From Glandiceps talaboti (taxonomy: Eukaryota; Hemichordata; Enteropneusta; Spengelidae), in assembly GCF_964340395.1 (NCBI RefSeq), contig NC_135551.1, forward strand, positions 16,627,503 to 16,691,502: a DNA stretch of 64,000 nucleotides, in the 5' to 3' direction. A model generated the notes under the pieces. That model was not told where the DNA came from and did no database searches. It saw only the letters and a list, made by a program, of their open reading frames with translations. Position 1 is the first letter of the stretch. Each line of letters starts with the position of its first letter. Made by a program: the position numbers and the translations under genes. Below, one piece after another: positions 1-12,300 of this stretch.

Positions 1-1347
1 ACAACAACAACAACATCATCATTGTTTTAGCATCCTAAAGATCTATAAAGGAAAGAAAATCCAATATTTTGTGAATTAATGACTCGAAACATAAATATAG
101 AAACAGTCTAAGGTGTAAAATGTACAGGTAATCTATAAAATTAAAGTCTTATTATCTTGATAGCTAGTCTTAAATTTGTTTTTCCTACCATGGCTAATAT
201 TTCAAGACATTTTGCAAAGAAACATCACACCCCAGGAAATCATACAGCTATCACAAATTTTAAAATTACAGAAAAATAGTGTACATTAACATTGAACTAT
301 TGAGAATTGAGAGACTATTGTCGATGGTTCAACGCCGGGTTTCCTTGGCCAAGAATCATAGTTTTGGAAATCATGGTATGTTTTTAACACGGGTACCAAT
401 CTGTATCACCTCAGTAATGTTATAAGGGAGAAGATGTTTCTAACAGTATTATCTCTCAAAGTATAATCAATAGTTTCGTCCATATCTAACGCTGTGGTCA
501 GGATTTACAGTGTGTGTGTGCGTGGGGGGCGGGGCGGTTGTGGAGAAATTAGGAGGGGGCATGGAACATTATGTGCTGAAAGAGAGGGGATGCTGAAATA
601 AAATTGAAGCGCAAAATTGGGGAGACAGTGAATTAGTATGTATGACTGAGATACAGGCAGATAATATCACTGAAGAGTAAAATTGACTCACTGAACAAAA
701 TAAAACATCCAAAACAGTCGTTTTTTACCTTACACAATTTGTTGTGGTGGAGGGGGGGGGGATTGTGCGAACAATTCTTGTTATAGGTGGCATATCAATT
801 TTTGAGTATGTGAAGGGAAAAAAAATGGCCAAAATAATTTCTCCCAGTGGTTCCATTGCTATTGTGACTGCAGTCTAAAGCCCATTATTACTGTACACTG
901 GAATTTGAGTTTCATTATTCAGTCATAGAGGGCGCTATTTGTTGGTATCGCAACTCCGTGGACTAACAAAGACAAGTGTCGCTGGTTGGTCTAGGTAATC
1001 TTAATGATCATATATGATTAAATTCATTAGGTCTCACATTGTGTAAATTACACTGTACATAACATATTAGTAGGTGTGGATGTGTGAGGTGATGTCATAC
1101 AGTAGCAGCTGTTTGAATATAATATTTACATATTAAGATCTGTTTGCATGTACTCGCTGACTAAACAACAAATCAATGCCAAACTCTATGATGACAGTCC
1201 AGTGCTGGAATCATAAACTGTAAATATAGGTATGGATTGCACTCTGATAGTCTATGCTACATGCATACCAGGGATTTAAGAAGAACATGGTGACCAAAGG
1301 GTGTATTTTATAGACTAAGTGGTCTACATTTAGGCAAGTCACAACTC

Positions 1348-1622
1348 ATGTATGTATGTATGTATGTATGTATGTATGTATGTATGTATGTATGTATGTA
1401 TGCACGCATGCATGCCTGTCTGTATGTATGTATGTATGCATGTATGTATGCATGCATGTATGTATGTATGTATGCATGCATGCCTGTCTGTGTCTGTATG
1501 TATGTATGTATGTATGTATGTATGTATGTATGTATGTATGTATGTATATATATATGTATGTGTGTGTACGTATGCATGTGTGTGTATGTATGTATGTCTG
1601 TCTGTCTGTCTGTATGTATGTT
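1348..1622. repeat. TGTA/CATG tetranucleotide microsatellite
   Basis: The tract is mostly TGTA units with interspersed CATG, CTGT and TGTG variants. It reads as open in all frames only because the 4-bp unit lacks stops, so the Tyr/Val/Cys/Met or His/Thr/Tyr/Ile peptides are not genes. Confidence 0.95.
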
Positions 1623-2693
1623 TGTAACAATGAGTGTGTGCATGCAAACCTCTGTCATGTGTCTGTTTTGGTAAGATTTCAATAAAAAGTATGAATATTC
1701 AAATCAGTACATATTTACAAATACTGCTGACTGTATATATTATACATGTAAATTGTGTGTATGTATTTGTGAAAGTAGTTCTCTTATATGATACTTAAGT
1801 AATCTATTCTTGATCTTTGGTTATGATGCTTTATAGTGCAAAACACACTTGTACAATATGTGCTGATGTGATATTTATTTTATTTTCCTTCTGTCATGAC
1901 AATCTGTTCACATATTAATAAAATGATTTTCAAATACTTGAAGTTTGTATAAACGTGCCATTATTTCAGTTATTTTCATAATTCTGTTTTGAGATCATAC
2001 AACTATATATACCAAATAACTTATGTGACTTTTAGTTTATGTTACTTGATTGAATGTGGCTCTTGTTAAACATGCTAATAACTCCCCTATATATTACAAT
2101 GACCATATTGATGACAAATGAGTATTTATTTGGGATTTATAATGCATAAAACAATTCTACTATGTTTTTTTATACTTGAAAAAATGTAAAAGAACATATA
2201 TGAAATCATTTTGTGTAACTCAATAATTTTATAAAAACATTAAAGCTGTTTAAAATATTTGTTAATGTACGTACATTAGCAAACTTTTACACCTTTAAGG
2301 TTTTTGTATCTTATTGAGTTACAAACAAGGATGCCGTTTCACATTTTTTTTTTTTCAGTAGGAAAACACAGTACAGTTGCCTGAAGAATTACAAATCCAA
2401 AATAAATACCCAGTCGTCAGCTATATGGCCACTTTAATGTTTTCTTTCATTGAATGAGAAAATAGTCATGCAGGAGAGTTTTGTTACTACATGGTTCGTC
2501 TTCTTGGTGACAAGATCGTTCAATATGTAACTTGTATTTTCCTCAACTAGCCAGTATAAATTTGGGGACTACATACATATACTTCCATTGAAAACTGTAA
2601 TTGGTTGATTGGTCAGGAATATGGCCTTCATCATTTTAATCACACTCGATCAATGACACTGACATACTAAAAATGCAAATCAACTCACACCAT

Positions 2694-2733
2694 TTAATTA
2701 ATTAAATAATTAATTAATTAATTAATTAATTAA
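2694..2733. repeat. TTAA/ATTA simple repeat
   Basis: About 40 bp of tandem AATT/TTAA units, followed about 160 bp later by an 18-bp C run (about 2892-2909). Confidence 0.9.
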
Positions 2734-2743
2734 GAACATGTGT

Positions 2744-2749
2744 TTTATT
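2744..2749 (-). promoter_or_regulatory. MRPS15: Candidate polyadenylation signal of MRPS15
   Basis: On the minus strand this hexamer reads AATAAA, about 290 bp beyond the MRPS15 stop codon. It is the nearest canonical hexamer I noticed downstream. Such a hexamer can occur by chance in AT-rich DNA. Confidence 0.3.
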
Positions 2750-3036
2750 GATTGATACAACACATACATTTAAATGACTACATCACAAGGTGTCTACAAA
2801 CCTTTCCTCTTAGATGCATATTTCAAAAAGGGTCGCTTCCTAAAGTTTGAAATTTGGGGGCTGTAATTGAAATTTGTAGTCTCCTAAAACACCCCCCCCC
2901 CCCCCCCCCCATACTTGATCAAATTGACAAGTCCACAATAAAACAACAATAGGACCAGACCAAATGTGGAAGAAATAGGGTAGATCAAATATCTGAATAC
3001 AAAACAAACTCAAAAGTCAACGTTTTCATTTAAACA

Positions 3037-3327
3037 TCATGATTTCTTCTCCATCTGTTCTTTTTCTTCAGCATCTGCATCATCAATTTTTTGTTTGAAA
3101 TATTCATAAAGTGCTTTCTTTCTGTCAAAGTATGCTTTCCTTGTTACAGATCTCTCTTCTAGTTGTCGTTTTGTTACTCTAATAATCTGTATAGGGGGTA
3201 CCGAGTATTGAATCCCTAGTTCTTCAAGTAGCCATTTAAATCTATCGTAGTTATTTCTTCTAAGGTAACCCAGTAGTTGGTTTCGTCTGTCAATCATTAT
3301 ATATAATCTTCTCTTATTCACTTTATC
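3037..3327 (-). CDS. MRPS15: MRPS15 exon 7 (terminal exon)
   Basis: A 291-bp exon including the stop. It begins DKVNKRRLYIMIDRRNQLLG, followed by YLRRNNYDRFKWLLEELGIQ and a charged Lys/Glu-rich tail. The acceptor is TTGTTTTCAG. Together with exon 6 it supplies the complete S15 core plus the C-terminal extension typical of animal mitochondrial S15. Confidence 0.95.
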   Translation of the reverse strand, partial: DKVNKRRLYIMIDRRNQLLGYLRRNNYDRFKWLLEELGIQYSVPPIQIIRVTKRQLEERSVTRKAYFDRKKALYEYFKQKIDDADAEEKEQMEKKS

Positions 3328-6300
3328 CTGAAAACAATAGGATGTAAGTTATTAGCATATTTTCAATTGTTATGCTAATCATTGAAATCAGTGTTATCGA
3401 CATCAGTATAATGATATTATGTAATCCATAATCAATTTTTGCAAAATTGTTCACCAGCATCACTGTAATGTTTACATCTACGTATCATTGCTATCAACAT
3501 CAACACTAGACTGTCGACAGTCATTCATGCCTTTTTGCTACGTCTTATCTAAATCTAAAGTCATTGCCTCGCTCTGATCTGGAGCAATACTATAACTGTG
3601 AACTGATCAGCGAGTGCAGGAGTGCCTTTGGCATGCAGTCACAGTTCATGCCTTCAGCAATCACAGTTTCTATCAGTTCACATTAGTATTCAGTGCTACA
3701 GAGCGAGGCGACGACTTTGAGTTAGATGAAACGTAGCAAAAAAGGCACGAATGACTGTCGACAGTCTACATCAACACATGGCATCGTAACTTTTTCTGTA
3801 ACACACACACACAGACAGAGGCAAACCGACAGACAGACACAGGCACACACACAGACAGACAGACAGACAGCCACACACATACATACACACACAGACACAG
3901 ACAGACAGACTGACACATGGTTTTGATACCCTTTTAATCATGATAAAGACATGCATACAAATTCAAACACACATAAACTTATTCAGATAAAATGTCTTTA
4001 GTCCACAAAAGTTGAAAATATCTGACATTTCAGGATTACATGTACTGGGGGTAACCCTCTAAAGAACCTACAAAGCTTTACACTACTGAAATGCATCACA
4101 ATACTGAAATGGTGGGATAATATAATATCTGATGACTGATAATAGATGTATTATCACTATGTATCTGTGTGTGTGTATTGTTAGGTAAGTGTGTATGGAT
4201 TAACATCATCAATGGTTAGCAAATATCAAACTATGAATGTCAAATTTCTATGCAAGTTAAACTGTGTGGTATTAGCTATATTAATGTAGTATATATGACG
4301 AAAGCTGTAGACGCAGCTTACTAAAACTGTTTGCGTTCAAAATTGAAAAGTTTTATAACATATTAATATGAATTGAATATTTTGTTAAAATTAAGATCTT
4401 AGGAATCCAGTATGACAAGTATACTATATACATGTTGTACCAGACTTTGAAATAGTTACTGTGTACCTATGCTGGGAATAATTGTGATTCTACAGAGAGA
4501 GATTACTTACCTTCTTATTTTCTTTCATATGTTCTGCTAAGTTCCTTATCTTTACTGTTAGGATTGCAACTGTAGAAAAATACAGAAGAATAGGTTACTG
4601 TTAATATATCATAGATGTCGCCTAAAAACATAATTATATTATATCATGCTACTATGCGCCATTCTGATTGGATAATAACTGTGGTAAAATCCCATTTTAC
4701 CACGGCTGACAGTGGTAAAATGGGCCCCTAAACTAGCATATGAATAGTACTCACAAAAATGAAGCTAGTGTTCGTTCTTATACCAATAAGTTAACACTTC
4801 CTCAGAGTAAAGGTATGTCAGGTATCCTGTCCAATAGTTTGGGTTACAGTAGTCCAAATAATTCCACTGATGACCTTGCGATCGAAAGTAACGATCGATC
4901 AGTGGCTTCAACATCACTGGCCATGGCTGATAAGGTACAAGTTCTCCCATGCAACGAGCCGTCAGCGTCCTGCTCTCGTTGAATCAAGCAATACCAATTT
5001 AACTTTTAACCATCAGTCAAGTGCGTCAGGATTATTTCAAAACTGTACATTTTCAGGTTCAGTCAATGTTCAATTTGTTAACCATTAAATTAAAGTAGAC
5101 TGTGTAACGTCGCGTCTCTGATTTACTGTCTCGAGCTTTCTCCGATTCCACTGATTCAACGCCGAGACATCTATTTTGTGTACAAGATTGTATTGTTCTT
5201 AATGTAAATATCCAAACAAAATTGTTACTTTCTTTGACCCCTTGCCCCGTTTTCTTCGTTGCTAGTTTTCAACGCGTTTTCGTTATGCATTATATGATGT
5301 AAATAAAGTAATTTATCAATGCAATGCAATGTAGTGTATGGTTTGTGTTCATGCAGTGTGTGTGTTTGGGCGACATGAACGTATCCACTCATCAAAATAT
5401 GCTTGTTCCCGACGATCTATTACCGACGATCTTTTTCTGTACGTGCGAATTCGCCTTTTCAGGCATATAAATAACCACAGAATCACATTTAGAAGAAATA
5501 GACACATATTTTGATATAATATAATAGCAATAACCCCCTCCGAAGGCGGGTATACACGAGATTTTGGTACAATTCGCTCCATATAGCACTCGCCATTCGG
5601 CTCGTGCTATATGTCACGAATTGTACCAAAATCTCGTGTATACCCGCCTTCGGAGGGGGTTATTGCTTAAGTATAGCATTCAAGAAAAGTCATTGTAAAT
5701 CCAGGTTTATGACATAAATACATACAAATCTTCACCTGTCACTATGTGATGTCAAACAGGGCAGATCAAAAACCTAAATCACCATGTTCTACGGAACTTT
5801 TTCTCCAAACTGTTACTTGTTCCTGCCATTCTATGCTATGATGAATTGAATTGAATTGAATTGAAATTTATTTCACCAGAACTTATACAGATTATACAGA
5901 TATTGAATAAATATATAGAAATGAAAGAGAGAAAAAAATACAACGTCTAGGGACAAAATAAAATTCTGGTGAGGACCAAGGACAGTAGTTCTTTCTGAAC
6001 TAATCGAGGCCCAAGGCCCTGACTGACATGCTTAATATAATGTATTGCTGGTTACACTGTTATAAAAATAAATATATACATAACAAATGTTCTTTATATA
6101 CACACGCATCACACTCACTCATAGAAAAAACAAACCAAACCAATCATACATTCATACATATACTAAATATTCATAAACTAAAGTTGTACAAATTTTACAA
6201 ATCACTGCTGTCACAAATAAATAAATGGGCTATATACATGTATATGGAATGTCACTAACTGAATAAAAACTGTTTTAATTCAGACTTAAATTTTTCCCGA

Positions 6301-9300
6301 CTGTGAAGCGATTTAATTGGTAGGGGTACTGCGTTCCATGCCTTGACTGCTGCGTAGTTAAAATTATACTGAGTTTGTGTCAAGTTGGCCTTAGGGATTG
6401 GTAAATTTGCATTGGATCTTGCTTTGGTTGGATAGTTATGGGTCAAATGAACTTCGAAGTAATGCTCAAGATTGTGAATATAGCGATTGTGTATTAAATC
6501 GAAGATGAAAATGCAAGTTTGAAGACTACAGAGTTTGTAAATATCAAGAATTTTAAGTTGATGAAAGAGAGGAGTAGAATGGGCATGGTAATCTGAGAAA
6601 GTTATGAAGCGGACAAGCTTTTTTTGTAGACGAAGGAGGGGGTGTAGTGCTGTTGGGAAGGTGTTTCCCCACACTTCCACGCAATAGCTAAGATGAGGTA
6701 GAATTAAAGTGTTGTAAAGGAGTATGAGAACAGATCTTGGCACATAGTGACGAATACGAGAAATGATTCCAACCTTAGGATTGATTACGTTACACACTTT
6801 TTCGATATGAGACTTCCAATTTAGGAAGGAATCGATTGAGACACCTAGATATATTGCTGATGATACTCTTTCAATAGGTTTGTTTCCAATATAAAGGCGA
6901 CCTTCAAAGTTGAGAATTTTCCGGGGCGTTTTTATAAGCATATACCGGAGTTTTCCAAAAACAAGCCCATCCGTAAAGTCGCCCATGGGCGATTATTTGG
7001 CGAGTGGGCGTCTATTTGGTTTTTCAGATTCACTACAGCAAGAATTTTGCCTTGTTATATTGGTAACGTTAGTTTTTATTTAGTTCGAATGTTCAGTTGA
7101 AAAAACCATAAACTTAGAGTGCCAATAAAAAATGGACGTTTTTTCCACGAGAAGAATGTGACCGTGAAGGTAGGTACAGACACTTTTGTGCTGACATCGA
7201 TCATCAAGCCGGCAGATGACTCAGGATGATCCGCAGACGTCACTGTCAATGACACACTGCGTCTAAAAATAGGTCAGGGTAATTTGCATGTTACATTACG
7301 AGTGGGAACACAAAGTGAATTTAACATCAAGTGAGAGTTGATGTAATGTGTAATGTCATGTATAAATGAGTTCATGGAGATTTACAGCATGGATTGAGTG
7401 GGGATGGTTTGTTTGGTAGTTTTTTGTCTCCAAGGGAAAAAATACTTTTAATTTCCCAATCATAAAACGATCGTACAGTGATGACAGACAACAAAATGCT
7501 GGCCGGTGGCTCGGTAATGGTAGTTCTCTTTTTGGAGTATGTGGTGGCCCTGAAAAGGGCCGTTTGGTTTGAGTTTCAACATGTTAAATATGAGGGTACC
7601 ACACTTACTCGGTAATAGTGTAGTCAAGTGCAGTACAACGGAGGATTTTTCGTACTGTGACTTCTTTACTCTCGGATAGGTAAAACCCAAGATTGCAAAT
7701 CTGGGCAATACCTACTCTGCGAGAGTGGACGAATGCATTTTTTTGGCTTGATTAAAACACTGCCAAATAATCGCCCTGGGCTTCTATTTAGTTCCTCTGT
7801 TGTGGTTCCGAATTTGCCAATTTTCCGAATAGTGGCCCAGGGCTAGTTTTCGGAAAACTCCGGTAGTTTGTTTTGTCTGTATTAATTGTAAGCTTATTTG
7901 CATTACACCAGAGGTATACCTGGTCAAGAGACTGGTTTTGATCGAAAAGGTTTACATTTGGGGACGAAAAGTGTTGAAATAGATTTGTATCATCAGCAAA
8001 AAGACGAATATTGAAAGCGTTGGTAGATTTGTTAATATCATTAATATAGATCAGAAAAAGAAGAGGTCCCAAGATAGATCCTTGTGGTATACCACAATTC
8101 ACCTGTCTTGGTGAAGAGGTTGTGCCATTTATTTGAACAACTTGTTGACGATTTTCCAGATAACTTTTGAACCAACGGAGTGGAAGGCCTCTTATTCCAT
8201 AGTGAAAAAGTTTGTTTATTAGAATGTTATGGTCAATGGTATCAAAGGCTTTTTTAAGGTCAATAAAAACACCAAATGTAACAAAACCTTTGTCCATTTT
8301 GTCTGAGATATCGGAAACTAGATCAATTAAGGCAAGCTTAGTGCTATGCTTTTTACGAAATCCATACTGAGTATTTAGTAGAATGTTATACTTTTCAAGA
8401 AAAACAGTTAATTGACTCTGAACAAGGGATTCGAAAACTTTGCTGAGAATAGGCAACACAGATATTGGTCTGTAGTTGCTTACTTCAAGTACTGATCCAT
8501 TTTTGTAGATGGGTGTAACTTTTGCAAATTTTAGGGGGTCTGGAAAAACGCCTTCAAGAAAAGAACGGTTAATAATGTGAGTTAGTGGTGGTGAGATGAA
8601 ATGAACAGAGTCAATGACGAGTTTGGGGTGTATATGATCGAGACCCATAGCTTTCCTTGAATCAAGACGATTAATCTGTTTAGCGACGTCATTTTCAGTT
8701 ACTGGGTGGAAAAAAATTGAGTTTGGATAGTTATCAGTGAGATAACCAGCAAAATTATTGGTGGAATTTATATTTGCAGCAAGACATGGCCCAATGTTGG
8801 TGAAAAAATTATTAAAAGTTTCAGCAATATCACCATTTTCTGTTAAAATTGTGTCTGTATTGTTACATGCTCTTATTTGTTTTGGGGATGACATCTGGCT
8901 TTGTTTTTTGTTTAACATGTCGTTGATTGTTTTCCATAATTTGTTTGTATTGCCTGTTGCTGACAAAATTTCTCTATAATAGTAACATTTCTTTGCTAGT
9001 TTAAGCAGTTTTGTCAGAAGGTTACGATATACTTTGTAACTATTAAAACGTTCTAAATCGTTCGGGCACCGCTTTACTTTTGAAAATAACTTGTGTTTTG
9101 TGCGAATAGAAATGTGTAACCCTTTTGATATCCAGGGTTTACGAAATCCTCGATTTTTGGTTTTGCACTGTTTTGTAGGAGCATGTTTTGAAGTGAGACG
9201 ACAGAAGATATCACAGAATATGGTGTATGCTATGTTTGGGTCATCACAGTCATAAACTGACTGCCAAGAGATGTTACTAAGATCAGATAGAAAGGCCTGT

Positions 9301-12300
9301 CTGTCATATTTAGAAAAATCACATTTGGAGAAAGTATTGTTACTATTGAAGACATGCTCAAAGTGTTTGATGTGTGCAAAGACTGGGAAATGGTCGCTGA
9401 TGTCGGTGTGGATGCTACCACATTCAATAAAATAATCAGTTATATTACTTATCACGTGATCAATTGTCGTGCTACTGGATACAGTTGATCTGGTGGGAGT
9501 GTCTATCAATTGTGCAAAATTGTAGCTGTTCAGAATAGAAGTATAATTTGCAATTAGGGTATTCTTTTGACTTGTGTCGATGTTAACATCGCCCATTATA
9601 ATGCATTTTTTGTTTTTAGAGGAAATAGACTCAAGGCAGATTTCTAAGCTGTCAAGAAATTCTTGAACTGGTGTGTTTGGTTTCCTATAAATTACACCAA
9701 TTATCACACTTTCTTTGTTTATGCCAACTTCGATGAATAATGATTCTGAATGTTGGATTCTAAAGGTGTTAATTTGCGAAAAATACAATTAATTGTGAAT
9801 GTATAATGCTGTTCCCCCACCTTTGGTATGTACGCGGTTGCATGTGATAATTTTGTAGCATGGGAGCGTGAAAAGGGAACAGTCATTGTTGTGCAACCAT
9901 ATCTCAGTCAATGCAATTACAGAAAAATCATGATGTATATTGCATAAAAAGGAAACAAGCTCATCATAATGCTTTGAAAGTGATCTAATATTTAAGTGAA
10001 AAGTTGAAAAGAATTGCTTTGGGTTATTATCAGAAGTTAATGGAGATATACCCGAATTAAATTGTTCCAATGAATACGATTTGCAGTTATAGTTTATAGT
10101 TTGTGGTTGGTTGTCGGTGGCTTCCATAGATTGTTAACATATGATCATATTTAAGTAAGAACTATGCATACATGTATTCAAAACTGATAAATGCACACAT
10201 TACATGTACTTCACATATATCATTCAGGGGTGAACAAATCCACTGGTACTGGGTCTAGGACTAGTGATTTTTTTTTGGGTGGACCACACAAATTTTACCT
10301 TGTCTGGTCCATCAGACCAGTACCTTACTGTTAATAACTATGTTAAAAAGTCATCTGAATATACAGATTCATAGGTAAGATTTAATGTTTCACATTAACG
10401 GGACCTTGGACCACTAATTCCTTCAGCAGGACCACTGGATTTTTTAAGGCACTGGTCCGGGGACCACCAGTTCACAAAATGATTTGTTCACCCCTGTCAT
10501 TGGGTGGTATGACTCACATCTGATATGAAGAAGTACTGTAATTTGTATTGAATTCTATTGTCAAAATTGTGGTGATCAATGACGATTTTGTATGTGTAGC
10601 TGCCAATAGCTTATTTACATCAAGTTTGAGCTTCAAACATGAAATGACCCACAATTTGATGAATGTAAATGGACACATGTCGTCATATTCAGACAAGTTT
10701 CACAAATTATCAATGTTTCTATGATTGTACATGTAAAAATCACTTACTTTTTGCTTCATGTGAAGGTTTGAATTCATCTTCTCTGACTTTGTCAACTAAC
10801 ATTGTACCTTTCTTGAATTGTACCTCTTGCTGTAGTAAAGACAAAACAAAAAGTGATTGGAATTCATAACACATTGCTCTTTCTGGTTATTTTAAGATCT
10901 TCATTAATAAGAACTGAGTGATTCAGAATATCTTGAAACTGACAATCATTATGTACTTTGTGATCAAATAATTTGTAAAGTACATGTACACTGCACTGGG
11001 AGCCATATACACTTTTATCATATACTCAATATATACCCAATATAATTCAATGGACAGCATGCACACTGAACCCTGGCAATAATTTTCTGTATCACGGCCC
11101 AGCACACTTTGCCCAAATATGGCAAGTGGAGCCCTCATCGATATCCGTTCACTCAGTGATTTGGCATTGTAAATTTCTTCACTATTTAAACGTTTCTGCA
11201 AATAAAATAATCTTTCAGTGCCAATTTATGTGATTATGTGATTCAAATGATGTTTCCATGCCACTACATGGCGTATATGATAAAACCATTATGATCCGGA
11301 TATGGGTTTTGCAGACCTCTGTAGTACTGCTTATGGGCCCTCCTAAAGTCAGGCCCTTCTGCCGTGCAACCTCGGTCTGCAAAACCCATATCTGGGTCAT
11401 AAAGATTATCAAGAGCAAGACTGTTGAGGGCAGAGTGTGACATGACATATCTCACAGTACAGTGCAGAGCAGAGCTGACTCAAGTTGAACACCTGGTCTA
11501 TGTTAGGTTTTTATTTTCTTACCAAATATGATAAATTTTACATCATAATCTTCAAGTTTTGGTTATCTCTTTCAAAATTTACAGCAAACCAATAATTGTT
11601 ATCCACGATTTTTAAAATGCTGTCTATTTATCAGCCAAATATCAGAAAAGTGTAAGAAATTAACTACATAAAACAAAATCAGAAGGTGTTATTGGATTTT
11701 CAGTTTCACTGTGTAGGTAGGATATTTACAGTCTATTTCACAATACCAGCAGCTTTTCTGTTTGATACAACCATGCAGAAACCAATAAGAAACTGGACTT
11801 TAAAATAGCAAGATTGAATGAGTACAGTTTTTTGTTACATTTTGTCTAAATGAAATGAACTACACATGCCACCATACAGACATCAAATGAACACTGCAAA
11901 GGACATGTATGCGTTCTTAACTTCATGGGTGTTTGATACTAAGGAAAAACATTGGCACCCGAATATCTGCATGGAGTTGCAATACATTTAAATGGTTTAT
12001 TTGATTTTGACTAAATGTAGCAACAAATGTTATCTTGCTACTGAAGTGTGGCATATGCACTTTTTTGATGGTTTCTGTATGGTTGTATCAAACAGAAAAG
12101 CTGCATGGTATTGTGAAATAGACTGTATATGATATAGTGAAATAGTATAACTATATATCCTATTTCTTTGTGAGATGACTTACCCTGCTAGCATATTCTA
12201 ATGAAAATATTTTCTTCACTTTCTCATCAGCACTGGAAAGAAGAAAGAGAAAAGTAGAACATGGTGTAATGAGTGGAGTAATGTACATAATCAAAATTAC

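Larger units (their letters stand above)
1..2990. other. Intergenic stretch left of MRPS15, no gene recognised
   Basis: I see no convincing exon here on either strand; the only open frames come from a simple repeat. The stretch opens with a short CAA run, is AT-rich, and holds a TGTA microsatellite near 1.35-1.62 kb, a TTAA-type repeat near 2.7 kb and a C homopolymer near 2.89 kb. Part of it may be the 3' flank or UTR of genes on either side. Confidence 0.6.
5842..10137 (-). mobile_element. Nearly full-length non-LTR retrotransposon (CR1/L2/Jockey group)
   Basis: Minus-strand LINE in MRPS15 intron 5, in the same orientation as the gene. It contains an ORF2-like frame (apurinic endonuclease, reverse transcriptase, C-terminal region) from 10127 to 6255, a ~390-bp 3' UTR, and a 3' tail of TTCAA pentamers (5842-5865), as is common for CR1/L2-type elements. 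A 919-bp element interrupts it at 6945-7863. Apart from that insert and one in-frame stop at 9789-9791, the ~980-codon frame is open, so the copy is fairly young. No ORF1 was recognised. The 5' boundary between 10128 and 10224 is uncertain. Confidence 0.9.

Noticed and set aside
1308-1685. Six overlapping open frames of His/Thr/Tyr or Met/Tyr/Val/Cys repeats
   Set aside because: All arise from the TGTA/CATG microsatellite, whose unit has no stop codons.
5349-5589. Minus-strand frames across the 5.5-kb palindrome
   Set aside because: Explained by the palindrome; no domain, no splice context in the surrounding intron of MRPS15.
7460-7708. 82-codon minus-strand frame inside the TA-flanked insert
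   Set aside because: No recognisable transposase or zinc-finger motif; the element is probably non-autonomous.
8758-8979. 73-codon plus-strand frame
   Set aside because: It lies antisense within the LINE reverse transcriptase and is a shadow frame.
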